Positions 53,235 to 62,033 of a stretch of DNA of 64,000 bases are shown here, in pieces. How positions within the stretch are numbered: the first letter of the stretch is position 1; every line of letters begins with the position of its first letter. The position numbers and the translations under genes are program-made. The notes below the pieces were generated by a model. The model was not told the DNA's origin. It made no database searches and saw only the letters and a list, made by a program, of their open reading frames with translations. The DNA is taken from positions 248,001 through 312,000 of the forward strand of contig DASYYH010000003.1 of the NCBI GenBank assembly GCA_035934015.1, read 5' to 3'. This stretch comes from Candidatus Acidiferrales bacterium (GTDB lineage: Bacteria; Acidobacteriota; Terriglobia; Acidiferrales; UBA7541).

Positions 53235-54449
53235 TTACTTCTGTGAACCCAGGGCAATCAGCCGTGCACGCCCCCCGGCCACGACCTTATCGAGTGAAGC
53301 CATGTCGGATACCGTACCCTGAGCGAACACTTTACTGCCCCCGCCTTTTCCTCCGACCGCAGCCAGCAATTCGCGCAGCATGGCGCCCATGTCACCATCG
53401 AGCTCCGCTGATTGCGCCAGCACAACCGTTTTTGCGCCGCGGCTTGCAAGGATCGCTCGCACACCGGAGTTGACAACCAGCTTCGCCGCGAGCATCGCTA
53501 AATAACTCGCCGTGGCATCCTGGGAGACGACGCTCACGATTTTTGGTGCGCCATCGGCAGAATACTTTGTTTCGTCGCCAAGCAATTCCGCTGCTTCCAA
53601 CTCAACGAGACGCTCTGTCAGTTTTCTGGCTTCCCTCTGGAGCGACCGGCGCTCCTCCTGGGCTTTGCCAACCATTTCCGGCAGCTTGGCCATCGCGCAA
53701 CCAAACTGTTCAGAGGCTTTTTTCAGCACCACCAGATCTTCGCGCGCGGTCGCAAGCGCTCGAAATCCTGCGACAAACTCGATACGCCAGTTCTGCTTTT
53801 GCCGTTCGCATTTCCGAATGAGCAACAAACCCGCCTGACCCGTCCGAGACAGATGCGTGCCTCCGCATGGCTGTCGATCGAAGCTCTCGATTTCGACCAC
53901 GCGCAACGTTCCTTCGCGATCGACTTTCTTGCGGATCCCATCCGCGGCCAATTCTTCAGCAGTCCCATAGCGAACCTTGATCGGCCGATCTTCACAAATA
54001 ATTTCGTTTACGCGCGACTCCGCGTCTTCCAGATGGCGCGGGACAACGGACGGAGTTGCCAAATCGATTGTGGAGATGTCCCGGCCCATGTGAAATGAAA
54101 CCGTTTGAAACTGAAATCGTTCGATGAAAGCCGCTGAAAGCAAATGCTGCGCGGTGTGCTGCTGCATGTGGTCGAAGCGGCGCGTCCAGTCGATAACGCC
54201 ATGAACTGCTGTTCCAGCATTGAGAGGTTCTTCTGTGAGGTGAATCACATTATCGGCCGCATCGTCCAGCACTTCGACGACGTTCACGCGATTCAATGTT
54301 CCGGTGTCGAACGGCTGACCACCTGACGTGGGGTAAAACGCAGTTCGATCCAAACGAACGCGCCATCGGCCGTCCGCTGGTTCGCAAGCGACGACTTGCG
54401 CATCGAATTCGCGCAAGAACGAATCGTTATAGTAAAGACGTTCCGTCAT
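53235..54449 (-). CDS. Stand-alone alanyl-tRNA editing protein (AlaX-L with DHHA1 domain)
   Basis: 404 aa. The N-terminal part is like the beta-barrel before the AlaRS editing site (TAFYPTSGGQPFDTG). The editing domain has the zinc ligands His98 and His102 (QQHTAQHLLS) and Cys195/His199 (QPCGGTHL). The C-terminal DHHA1 domain ends with GGKGGGSKVFAQGT, preceded by a coiled coil (VGKAQEERRSLQREARKLTE). It hydrolyses wrongly made Ser-tRNA(Ala) or Gly-tRNA(Ala). The catalytic alanine-activating domain is absent. The gene starts 9 bp after thrC and precedes the tRNA-Ala gene, so all three may be one unit. Confidence 0.93.
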   Translation of the reverse strand: MTERLYYNDSFLREFDAQVVACEPADGRWRVRLDRTAFYPTSGGQPFDTGTLNRVNVVEVLDDAADNVIHLTEEPLNAGTAVHGVIDWTRRFDHMQQHTAQHLLSAAFIERFQFQTVSFHMGRDISTIDLATPSVVPRHLEDAESRVNEIICEDRPIKVRYGTAEELAADGIRKKVDREGTLRVVEIESFDRQPCGGTHLSRTGQAGLLLIRKCERQKQNWRIEFVAGFRALATAREDLVVLKKASEQFGCAMAKLPEMVGKAQEERRSLQREARKLTERLVELEAAELLGDETKYSADGAPKIVSVVSQDATASYLAMLAAKLVVNSGVRAILASRGAKTVVLAQSAELDGDMGAMLRELLAAVGGKGGGSKVFAQGTVSDMASLDKVVAGGRARLIALGSQK

Positions 54450-54458
54450 TTCATCGCT

Positions 54459-55646
54459 TCAATGCGCTTTCAAGGTTTTTTGCCATGCTTCGGTATACTT
54501 GTATCCGCAACCTGTATTGAAAAGCACCACCGTTTCATTTGCTTCAATCCATCCGTTTCCGGCGAGCTTCCGGGCGGCAACGACTGTCGCACCGCCCTCC
54601 GGAGCGGCGAAGATTCCTTCCTTGGCGGCTAGCTCTTTCGTCGTCGCCAGAATATCTTCATCACTCGCGGCGACTGCCGTACCTTTGCTTTCTCGAATTG
54701 CCCGCAATATCAGGAAGTCTCCAATGGCTTTTGGCACCCGCAGACCAGACGCAATCGTTGCGGCGTTTGGCCACATTGGCGCGTTCTCCTCACCCTTTTC
54801 AAAAGCGGCAACGATGGGCGCGCAGCCTGCCGACTGAACCGTGACCATTCGCGGTCTCTCTTTGCCGATCCAACCCATTGCTTCCATTTCTTCGAATGCT
54901 TTCCACATCCCAATCATCCCCACGCCGCCTCCCGTGGGATAGATGATCACATCGGGCAGACTTCCCTCGGATTGCTCCCAGAGCTCATACGCCATGGTTT
55001 TCTTGCCTTCAATTCGGTACGGCTCCTTCAATGTGGTTACTTCGAACCAGCCATTCTTCTCTTTGTTTTCTGCGACATACTTGCCGCAGTCGGAGATTAG
55101 GCCGTCGAGTTTGCGGACGTCGGCGCCGAACGCGCGGCACTCCATCTCGTTGGCAAGGGGAGTATCTGCAGGCATCACGATCACGCTGGGAATTCCCGCT
55201 TGTGCAGCATAGGCCGCGAGCGCTCCGCCGGCATTTCCTGCCGTCGGTGTTGCAAGCGCCTTCGCTCCTAACTCTTTTGCACGGCTCACCGCCGCTGAAA
55301 GTCCGCGCGCTTTAAACGACCCGGTGGGATTCAGCCCTTCATCCTTGATGTACAGCTTATCCAGGCCGAATGATTGGCCGAGTCGCTTTGCATGCAGGAC
55401 GGGTGTCATACCTTCCCCAAGGCTGACGGGCTCGCGCGACGGCAGCACTTCCGCGTAGCGCCACATCGTCGCAGAGCGCGAACGCAGAGCATCTCGCGTC
55501 AGCGTCTTTGCCGCCGTTTTCAGGTCGTAGCGTGCGAGCAATGGTCCGCCGCAATCGCAAAGATTCCAAAGTTGATTATGAGGATGCTCTTTTTTACATC
55601 GGGAACATTCCAAGTGAGTGATGGCAGTCTGTAGTGGTTTGGTCAT
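54459..55646 (-). CDS. thrC: Threonine synthase
   Basis: 395 aa. N-terminal zinc ribbon (Cys14, 17, 30, 32: LECSRCKK...LCDCGG). PLP-binding Lys112 in NPTGSFKARGLSAA, preceded by VSLGEGMTPV. The phosphate-binding PTGGGVGMIG and the C-terminal APEGGATVVAARKL follow. It turns O-phosphohomoserine into threonine with PLP. The zinc-ribbon form with SFKARG is usual in threonine synthases of this class. The gene is divergent from the HAD gene (84-bp gap) and leads into the alanyl-tRNA editing gene. Confidence 0.93.
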   Translation of the reverse strand: MTKPLQTAITHLECSRCKKEHPHNQLWNLCDCGGPLLARYDLKTAAKTLTRDALRSRSATMWRYAEVLPSREPVSLGEGMTPVLHAKRLGQSFGLDKLYIKDEGLNPTGSFKARGLSAAVSRAKELGAKALATPTAGNAGGALAAYAAQAGIPSVIVMPADTPLANEMECRAFGADVRKLDGLISDCGKYVAENKEKNGWFEVTTLKEPYRIEGKKTMAYELWEQSEGSLPDVIIYPTGGGVGMIGMWKAFEEMEAMGWIGKERPRMVTVQSAGCAPIVAAFEKGEENAPMWPNAATIASGLRVPKAIGDFLILRAIRESKGTAVAASDEDILATTKELAAKEGIFAAPEGGATVVAARKLAGNGWIEANETVVLFNTGCGYKYTEAWQKTLKAH

Positions 55647-55717
55647 AAGCGAAAAAGTCTAGCACATCTTTTTGTCATAGGTTCCCAACTCGCGCACTCG
55701 TCGCGCCTCATTCACGA

Positions 55718-55723
55718 TACAAT
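55718..55723 (+). promoter_or_regulatory. -10-like hexamer close to the HAD phosphatase start
   Basis: TACAAT, ending 7 bases before the ATG at 55731. A transcript from here would have almost no leader. No -35 at a usual distance. Confidence 0.35.
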
Positions 55724-55730
55724 CTTTTGC

Positions 55731-56558
55731 ATGCCAATTCGGCTCATCGCCATGGACATCGATGGCACGCTTCTTGACAGCCGCCACGAACTCCCCGGCG
55801 CCAACCTCGATGCCGTCTGCGACGCGGCCAAACGGGGGATCGAAATCGTCTTTGTTACAGGGCGGCGTTTCGATTTTGCCTGTCCTGTCGCCCAACACTT
55901 TTCTTGCGACATCACTCTTGTCGTAAACAATGGTGCACTGATCAAATCGAAGTCCGGGGAAACGCATCTGCGGCATTTGCTCCCCAGTGCGCTGGCTCAC
56001 GATGTGCTTGCTGCCACTCGTGAGTTTCGGCCTGGTGCAGCAGTCATATTTGATCGGCCCCTTAAAAATCAGGTGATTTTCGAACAGATCGACTGGGAGG
56101 ACCCTGTGAGCGCGGGATACTACCGCCGCAATCGAGAATTTATTTCCGAATGCGTCCCACTCGAAGAATGCCTCAGCGAGGATCCCATTCAGGTTATGTT
56201 TGTTGGTAGTGTTGCGCGTGGACGAGCCGCCCTCGCGGCTTTATGTGCAATGCCGCGCTCTGCCGAATTTTCGCTGGCACATACAGAATACGAGCAGCGC
56301 GACCTCAGCATACTCGACGTGATTGAAGCGGGCTGCTCCAAAGGCGCCGCGCTCGCCGAATGGGCCCGACGCCGCGGCATTGCTCGCGAGGAAATCATGG
56401 CCATCGGCGACAACTGGAACGATCGCGACATGCTGGAATTCGCGGGTTTGCCAGTAGTCATGGGCAACAGCGTTGACGGACTGAAGTCGCTTGGCTGGGC
56501 GGTCACACTGTCTCATGACGACGCTGGCGTCGCCGCGGCTATCCGAAAATACGCTTAG
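55731..56558 (+). CDS. HAD-superfamily sugar phosphatase, Cof type
   Basis: 275 aa. Motif I AMDIDGTLLDSRHE at the N-terminus holds the catalytic Asp pair; motif II GRRFDFACP-like VTGRRFD; the C-terminal GAALAEWARRRGI and AIGDNWNDRDMLEFAGLPV (motif IV, with metal-binding Asp) are complete, followed by VMGNSVDGLK. The large C2b cap region lies between. It removes phosphate from sugars, nucleotides or vitamin precursors; the substrate cannot be told. Divergent from thrC; probably its own short transcript. Confidence 0.92.
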   Translation: MPIRLIAMDIDGTLLDSRHELPGANLDAVCDAAKRGIEIVFVTGRRFDFACPVAQHFSCDITLVVNNGALIKSKSGETHLRHLLPSALAHDVLAATREFRPGAAVIFDRPLKNQVIFEQIDWEDPVSAGYYRRNREFISECVPLEECLSEDPIQVMFVGSVARGRAALAALCAMPRSAEFSLAHTEYEQRDLSILDVIEAGCSKGAALAEWARRRGIAREEIMAIGDNWNDRDMLEFAGLPVVMGNSVDGLKSLGWAVTLSHDDAGVAAAIRKYA

Positions 56559-56709
56559 GACAGCAACGAAGCCGGTCGCAGAAATGAATTTGTCTCAACG
56601 ACGCATGTGGTTGGCGCGCGACGACGAAACTCCGCCAGTCAAAACCGAATTCCGACGATATTCTTAGCTGACGACGCGTGGTCTGCGCACCACGAGTGCA
56701 TGCGAAAAT

Positions 56710-57702
56710 CTATTGCGGTTGTTGTGGTATCTGCGGTTGCTGAGGTGGTTGCTGCGGCAGTCCCAACGGATTGGTTGGCTGCTGACTCCCCGGCACGGAT
56801 GGGCCGATTGACCCACCAGAGATCGTCTGCACCTGCTCGAGCGGATTGAAGATAAATTCCCATTGCTTGTACGTTGTACCGCCTTTATACACCTTGATCG
56901 AGCTCTTCGCGATCTTGCTTGCAACACCGATGATGAAGCCGCCCATGACTTGCCCAGAATCATCAGTTTGCGGAGTTGAGGATTCGCTGATGTTCATCCC
57001 TCCTGTGGGCCCCGTGCTGCCTGTCAACGCTCCCTGGTCAAAAAACGACGGCGTCGTCTGCTGACCGTTGGTAGGGCTTCCGTTCGGCGTGTTTGGGGCA
57101 TTTGGCGTCGGCGATTGGCCGTTCTGACCCTGCAACAAGGTCTGCAATGCCTGCGCCAGAGGGCTGCCAGGAGTTGGACCGACTCCGCCTGAGCCCAACG
57201 CTGCGCCTTGACTCACCAAGCCATCAGTCGAATTGTCGCCGCTTGAATTGCCCGTCGGCGCGCCGGTAAGCGTGGCCGATCCCGAGGTAATCCCCAGCTT
57301 GCGTTGCTGGTCGACGAAAGCCATCTGCTGCAATGATGTGTACTGAACGCTCCCGATCAGTTGTCCGGTCGGCGTAACGTAGATGAAGCGCCAAGAACCG
57401 TCCTCTTTGTTCATGGGATCTTTGTACGCTTCGCGCAAGCAGCGCGGACCGCCATTCTGCGACTTCAAAAGATCATCGACAGAGGTGGGAAAGCGCCCAA
57501 ACTTTCGGTAAAAAATGCCGACGGCTCGCTGGTATTGTTCTCCCCGCCAGATCATATCCGCTTCTCTGTCCCGTAGCCCTTGCGTATAGATGTCAAGAAC
57601 AGCAGTCGACATTCCAATGGCAACTGTCGCAACGAGGAAAAGAACGAACAGCAGCGCATAGCCGTTCCGGCTTCGCTCACACGGTCTGGTTGCTTTTCTC
57701 AT
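56710..57702 (-). CDS. Pseudopilin-like pilus-locus protein with long Pro/Gln tail
   Basis: 330 aa. The ATG overlaps the previous stop (ATGA). A basic N-terminus, then NGYALLFVLFLVATVAIGMS, a prepilin-like hydrophobic helix. It has a Gly just before the helix (possible cleavage site) but no Glu at +5, which normal pilins need. A globular part (GEQYQRAVGIFYRKFGRFPT) resembles type II secretion pseudopilins, and a long Gly/Pro/Gln/Asn-rich tail follows (NAPNTPNGSPTNGQQT; PQQPPQQPQIPQQP). It may be a minor pilin or a pilus-assembly partner. Last gene of the pil operon. Convergent with the HAD gene; the 150-bp gap holds nothing clear. Confidence 0.7.
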   Translation of the reverse strand: MRKATRPCERSRNGYALLFVLFLVATVAIGMSTAVLDIYTQGLRDREADMIWRGEQYQRAVGIFYRKFGRFPTSVDDLLKSQNGGPRCLREAYKDPMNKEDGSWRFIYVTPTGQLIGSVQYTSLQQMAFVDQQRKLGITSGSATLTGAPTGNSSGDNSTDGLVSQGAALGSGGVGPTPGSPLAQALQTLLQGQNGQSPTPNAPNTPNGSPTNGQQTTPSFFDQGALTGSTGPTGGMNISESSTPQTDDSGQVMGGFIIGVASKIAKSSIKVYKGGTTYKQWEFIFNPLEQVQTISGGSIGPSVPGSQQPTNPLGLPQQPPQQPQIPQQPQ

Positions 57703-58286
57703 AAACGAGAGCGAGGGGGCGGCATGCCCTGCGCTGAATTGACGTCTCGCAACGTCAATGTCGTCTGGCGCCCGGAGGAAATGTCCTGAAGGTCCACAGA
57801 GTTGTTGTTGATTTTCAGGACGCGGAATTGATTGAGCAGAGTGCCGCCCTCAGGAAGAATGTAAACGTCATCCTGATTCGCTGAAAAACAAGCCTTGCGC
57901 CGTCCTGTCGCCAAGTCTGTCACGATGCCGTAAAAAGTCGCGGGGACGATCAACGGCGGCGGTGCAGCCGGGACAGCGGCGGCAGCCTGGGCAGCGGCAG
58001 CGGCCTGTTGCGTCTTCACTTGCTGCGGCGTAGGTGCCAGAGCCGGCAGCGGCTCCGCGCTGAAAATATTTCGGTGCGCGCCGTTGTATTGCTGCTTTTG
58101 AATGTTCTGGAGCAAGTCTAGACGCAGCGACGGGTCAGGCACGGCTAGCGGTTCGAATTTCGCATCGTTCGCCTGAACGCCTCCAAATCCATCGTCCCGC
58201 GAGCGAACGGAATAATATACGACGGCCAGCAATATCACGAGCAGCGCCGCTAGAATAAATGCCTCGAATTTCGTTTTCTTAGTCAT
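57699..58286 (-). CDS. pilP: PilP/GspC-like pilus assembly protein
   Basis: 195 aa. One N-terminal membrane helix (AFILAALLVILLAVVYYSV), then an Ala/Pro-rich linker and a C-terminal beta-rich HR-type domain (VPATFYGIVTDLATGRRKAC, PEGGTLLNQFRVLKINNNSV) like PilP or GspC. PilP joins the inner-membrane PilMNO complex to the PilQ secretin. The order pilM-N-O-P supports the call; the domain match is weaker than for the neighbours. Four bases after the pilO stop. Confidence 0.7.
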   Translation of the reverse strand: MTKKTKFEAFILAALLVILLAVVYYSVRSRDDGFGGVQANDAKFEPLAVPDPSLRLDLLQNIQKQQYNGAHRNIFSAEPLPALAPTPQQVKTQQAAAAAQAAAAVPAAPPPLIVPATFYGIVTDLATGRRKACFSANQDDVYILPEGGTLLNQFRVLKINNNSVDLQDISSGRQTTLTLRDVNSAQGMPPPRSRL

Positions 58287-58290
58287 CGCT

Positions 58291-58842
58291 TCATCTGCGA
58301 AGGTACGTCCGCAACGCTACTTGCAATTTGATTGTTCCGGACGATTCGGACGCAAGTGTCAGCCCATCGAGCACGTAGAAATGAGACGAATGCTCGAGTT
58401 CATTGATGAGTCGTACAAGCCCCTGATAGTCTCCCTGTACAGCCGCCGTAATCGTCACTTCATTCAGCCCGCGATCCTTCACCGTTTGTTCCTTGAAGGA
58501 TACACCGCTCGTCTGTACACCTGCATTCTTGGCCATTTGGCCCAAATCGGCAACCAGCGTCGAGTATCCCGAAGATTCCGGCAGCAAATTGCTCTGATAA
58601 AACGAGTCACACTCTTTTCCGACATCGGGAAGATCTTTTTCGATTTTCTTTCCCTTCTCCACGTCCGCCGAGAGCAACTTCGCCCGCGCCGCCAATCTGT
58701 CTCGTTCCGTCTTCTGGACTTGCGGCTGTTCGCCAGCCGCCTGCCAGCTCACAACCATCAAAGCAACGTCCATCGTGAGAATGCAACCCAGCGCGATCTT
58801 TATCGCCAGTTTCCAGCGCCGGGATTTGTTCTTCCCGCTCAT
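58291..58842 (-). CDS. pilO: Pilus assembly protein PilO
   Basis: 183 aa with one N-terminal helix (LAIKIALGCILTMDVALMVVS), a coiled coil (TERDRLAARAKLLSADVEKG), and a ferredoxin-like C-terminal part (VTITAAVQGDYQGLVRLINE, HFYVLDGLTLAS). It overlaps the pilN stop by ATGA. PilO and PilN form the periplasmic heterodimer of the type IV pilus machine. Confidence 0.85.
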   Translation of the reverse strand: MSGKNKSRRWKLAIKIALGCILTMDVALMVVSWQAAGEQPQVQKTERDRLAARAKLLSADVEKGKKIEKDLPDVGKECDSFYQSNLLPESSGYSTLVADLGQMAKNAGVQTSGVSFKEQTVKDRGLNEVTITAAVQGDYQGLVRLINELEHSSHFYVLDGLTLASESSGTIKLQVALRTYLRR

Positions 58843-59411
58843 ATTGCGTATCGCGCCTCGAGCTGAAATAGAACGGTCGTCGCAGTATCGTTTGCATTTT
58901 TCTTCGGGTAGGTCTCTTCGGTGACCTGTACATTGGAAAAGACGGGCGACGCTGTGATCGTCCGAACAAACTTGTCTTTTTGCTCGTCGTTATCGGCACC
59001 GATTATCAGAACCACCTTCACCGCGCCGTCTTTCTGCATCTGCGGTGAAATGCTAATCACACGCACGCCTGGCGGCAGCAGTTTTTCCAGGTCGGCGAAC
59101 ATTTTCGTCCAGGGAAAAGTTCGCTCCTCAATCAAGCGGTTCAAAAACTCTGAGCGCTCCATCACTTCAACGGTATGTGGATTTCGAAAAACTGCGCGCA
59201 GCCTTTCCTGTTGCGTCTGTGACGCGCGAATCTGGCTTTCCAGCGATGCGATCTCCTTACGTATCTCCCGACTTACTCTGCGCGCACGCACAGCATGAAC
59301 TGATAGCACGGCAAGCGCCAAAAGTGCAGCCACTCCCAGCGCGACCGAACCGACAATAAACTGCCGGTTGTTTTCTAGCGGAGACGTTGCGAGATTGAAT
59401 TGCGTCCTCAT
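58839..59411 (-). CDS. pilN: Pilus assembly protein PilN
   Basis: 190 aa. Short cytoplasmic start with NLATSP, the typical PilM-binding motif (usual form INLLP), a membrane helix (FIVGSVALGVAALLALAVLS), a coiled coil (RKEIASLESQIRASQTQQER) and a folded C-terminal domain (LEKLLPPGVRVISISPQMQ). Sits 20 bp after pilM. Confidence 0.87.
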   Translation of the reverse strand: MRTQFNLATSPLENNRQFIVGSVALGVAALLALAVLSVHAVRARRVSREIRKEIASLESQIRASQTQQERLRAVFRNPHTVEVMERSEFLNRLIEERTFPWTKMFADLEKLLPPGVRVISISPQMQKDGAVKVVLIIGADNDEQKDKFVRTITASPVFSNVQVTEETYPKKNANDTATTVLFQLEARYAI

Positions 59412-59431
59412 GCCCTATCGTATCCTCGGCT

Positions 59432-60400
59432 TCATCCTCCAAGATTCATCTGCCAGCCAACCAGCGCTTCCAGCCCTTTTGCTGCAAGCGATGTCGCCTC
59501 GGCGGGAAGATGCGTCGTCACTGAAAGCGGCTGCGATGAGCAGCTGACTTCTCTCGCCAGTGCTTCAATCAATTCTCCCTCAATCTCCCCAAATCCGGCC
59601 ACTTTCACTCGTTCAACCTTGCCTCCCCACGTATCCTGGTAAAAAGCGATCGCCGGAAATACCTCGTCCAAAATCGATTGCGAACTGACGTGCCCTTGAG
59701 TCCTATCCATCTCCGTGGACCGATAAACGCACAATGTGTCGCCACTAGTAATCACAGTTGTGAGATTCCTATCGCTCATTCGCACTAGCAGCGTCGTCAG
59801 CTCTCTGTCGAGCATCGGCAACGTGGCCAGCGTTGAACTCTGCACAACGCCCACAGAGATTCCTTCCTCTTCCGCAGCGGATTCATACTCCCGAATAATC
59901 CTCTGGCGCGCGATGGTCGCAACGATCTCCGGTTTTCCTCCTCGGTTCGACTGTTTCATCCATGAAATGGCGGCCTCCTCGGCGTCGAATGGAAGGCTTT
60001 TCTTGAGCCGCCATCGCAGCATGGGAAGAGCCTCTTCGGCTCGCCGCGGGAAACTATCAAAGGACAAGATAAATACACGGATCACCGGATCCGGGACCAT
60101 CAATGCGACGGGCTGTCCTTGGCTCGGTACTCGAGAGACAACGCGTCGGATCGCTGCACGAACGGCAGCCGCGTCGTTTATGTTCGCCTGGGTGGCCGAA
60201 GGAACGATTGCACCTTCCGGCAGCTTCTCGACGGCCGACGCTGCCAGATGCGAAATATCCCTTCCCCAGCGGGCCGCCGCGACGTGCGTTGCGGCGATCT
60301 CCAGCACAACGCTCGGATGCGGCATCGCATTCAGCCATTCGGAAAAGCGACTATGCTGGTTCGTTTTCAGCCGCGTCTCGGATGCAGCCGGGTTAGTCAA
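59432..60400 (-). CDS. pilM: Pilus assembly protein PilM
   Basis: 322 aa from a TTG at 60400 with AAGGTGA upstream, overlapping the pilB stop by 8 bp. Actin-like ATPase fold as in PilM: VVLEIAATHVAAARW (phosphate-1 region), AAIRRVVSRVPSQGQPVALM, FPRRAEEALPMLRWRLKKSLPFDAEEA (in parts), and SSTLATLPMLD. The residues of a strict actin phosphate loop are not all present. It forms the cytoplasmic ring that binds PilN. The protein is shorter than usual PilM (~350 aa). Confidence 0.82.
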   Translation of the reverse strand: MTNPAASETRLKTNQHSRFSEWLNAMPHPSVVLEIAATHVAAARWGRDISHLAASAVEKLPEGAIVPSATQANINDAAAVRAAIRRVVSRVPSQGQPVALMVPDPVIRVFILSFDSFPRRAEEALPMLRWRLKKSLPFDAEEAAISWMKQSNRGGKPEIVATIARQRIIREYESAAEEEGISVGVVQSSTLATLPMLDRELTTLLVRMSDRNLTTVITSGDTLCVYRSTEMDRTQGHVSSQSILDEVFPAIAFYQDTWGGKVERVKVAGFGEIEGELIEALAREVSCSSQPLSVTTHLPAEATSLAAKGLEALVGWQMNLGG

Positions 60401-62021
60401 TAAAAGTCACCTTATTGATTTCCCGGAATGTCGTAATCCCCATCCGCACCCGGGAAAGGCCTGATTCGCGCAGAAATTCCATCCCTTCTTCTCTTGCCGC
60501 TCGTTTGATTTCCGATGTTGGCCTGCGGTCAATAATCATCTCGCGGATGCGATCCGAGAGGTCCAGCAGCTCGCAAATCGCAGTCCGGCCGCGGTAACCG
60601 CTGCCGGAGCACTCGAGGCAACCCACTCCCTCAAAAATAGGCACATCCGCCCACTCTTTGGGATCGATTCCCGACTCTTCAAAAGCACTCGCGGGAAGAT
60701 GCACGCGCTTCTTACAGCTCGGGCAAATTACGCGGACCAAACGCTGGGCGAGAATACAATTCAGTGCAGAGACGAAATTGTAGGGCTCAACGCCCATGTT
60801 AATAAATCTCCCAATCACGTCCGTCACGTTGTTCGCATGCACGGTGGTAAAGACCAGATGGCCCGTCAGTGCGGATTGAATCGCAATCTGCGCTGTTTCC
60901 TGGTCGCGGATTTCGCCCACCATGATCTTGTCCGGGTCGTGGCGCAGAATCGAGCGCAGTCCGCGCGCGAACGTGAGACCTTTCTTCTCGTTCACCGGAA
61001 TCTGCGTAATCCCCTGCACCTGATACTCGACGGGATCTTCGATCGTGATGATCTTGTCTTCATCGGATTTGATTTCGTTGATCGCGGCATAAAGCGTCGT
61101 GGTTTTGCCCGAACCAGTTGGCCCCGTGACGAGCACCATTCCGTATGGCTCGTGAATGTAGCGTCGGAATTTCCGCAAATCCTCTTCAGCAAAACCAACA
61201 ACATCCAAAGTCAGATTCCGAAACTTCTCGCTCAGCGTTTCTTTGTCCAGGACGCGCAGAACAGCGTCTTCTCCGTGGATCGAAGGCATCACAGACACGC
61301 GAAAATCAATGAACCGTCCCTTATACCGGACTCGGAAGCGACCATCCTGCGGCACGCGCCGCTCAGCAATATCCAGTTCGCTCATCACCTTGATGCGCGA
61401 CAATATGGTCGAATGCCACTCCTTGGCGAGCGGCTGCATCGCATATTGCAGCACGCCGTCAATGCGGTATTTCACGGCAACTTCCGAATTACGCGTCTCA
61501 ATATGAATGTCGCTGGCTCGTCGTTCGAGCGCCGTAAAGATCACGGTATCAACGAGGCGCACAACGGGACTCACGCCAGTATCCCGCGTGAGCTTCTCCA
61601 TCGAGATGTTTTCGTCGCCGTCCTCGTCGCCAACCACTTGCAGCGTGAAACCCTCTGTCGCCTGGTCGAGAACGCGCTGCGATTGCTCCGTTCGCTTGAG
61701 CAAATCGCCGATCTGTGTAGCCGTGGCCACCTTGATCGTCAGTTTTTTGCCGAGCAACAACGCGAGCTCATCATTTACGAGGAGTTGACTGGGGTCCGAT
61801 ACGACCACAACCAACGAATTGTCATGCGATTCCAGCGGCACAAAGTTGTAGCGAAACATCAGCTCGGCCGGAATCGATCGAAAAAGTTCCGGGTCAATCC
61901 GCTGCTCCGCGAGATCGATGAACGGCACACGGTACCGTTCCGCGAGCTTCTGCGTGCGGTCGCGCTCGGCCGTGTCTTCGCGGACTATCGTCGGATGCGA
62001 CTCTCGGTTTGTTGTTGCCAT
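60393..62021 (-). CDS. pilB: Type IV pilus extension ATPase PilB (GspE family)
   Basis: 542 aa. N-terminal MshE-N domain (AERYRVPFIDLAEQRIDPEL, VVVSDPSQLLVNDELALLLG), Walker A VTGPTGSGKTTTLYAA, Asp box IITIEDPVEYQV, Walker B GEIRDQETAQIA and His box ALTGHLVFTTVHANN. A zinc-binding four-Cys insert (CPSCKK...CLECSGSGYRG) lies near the C-terminus. It powers pilus extension. Starts 12 bp after the pilC stop. Confidence 0.95.
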   Translation of the reverse strand: MATTNRESHPTIVREDTAERDRTQKLAERYRVPFIDLAEQRIDPELFRSIPAELMFRYNFVPLESHDNSLVVVVSDPSQLLVNDELALLLGKKLTIKVATATQIGDLLKRTEQSQRVLDQATEGFTLQVVGDEDGDENISMEKLTRDTGVSPVVRLVDTVIFTALERRASDIHIETRNSEVAVKYRIDGVLQYAMQPLAKEWHSTILSRIKVMSELDIAERRVPQDGRFRVRYKGRFIDFRVSVMPSIHGEDAVLRVLDKETLSEKFRNLTLDVVGFAEEDLRKFRRYIHEPYGMVLVTGPTGSGKTTTLYAAINEIKSDEDKIITIEDPVEYQVQGITQIPVNEKKGLTFARGLRSILRHDPDKIMVGEIRDQETAQIAIQSALTGHLVFTTVHANNVTDVIGRFINMGVEPYNFVSALNCILAQRLVRVICPSCKKRVHLPASAFEESGIDPKEWADVPIFEGVGCLECSGSGYRGRTAICELLDLSDRIREMIIDRRPTSEIKRAAREEGMEFLRESGLSRVRMGITTFREINKVTFID

Positions 62022-62033
62022 CTCGCTCGTCCT

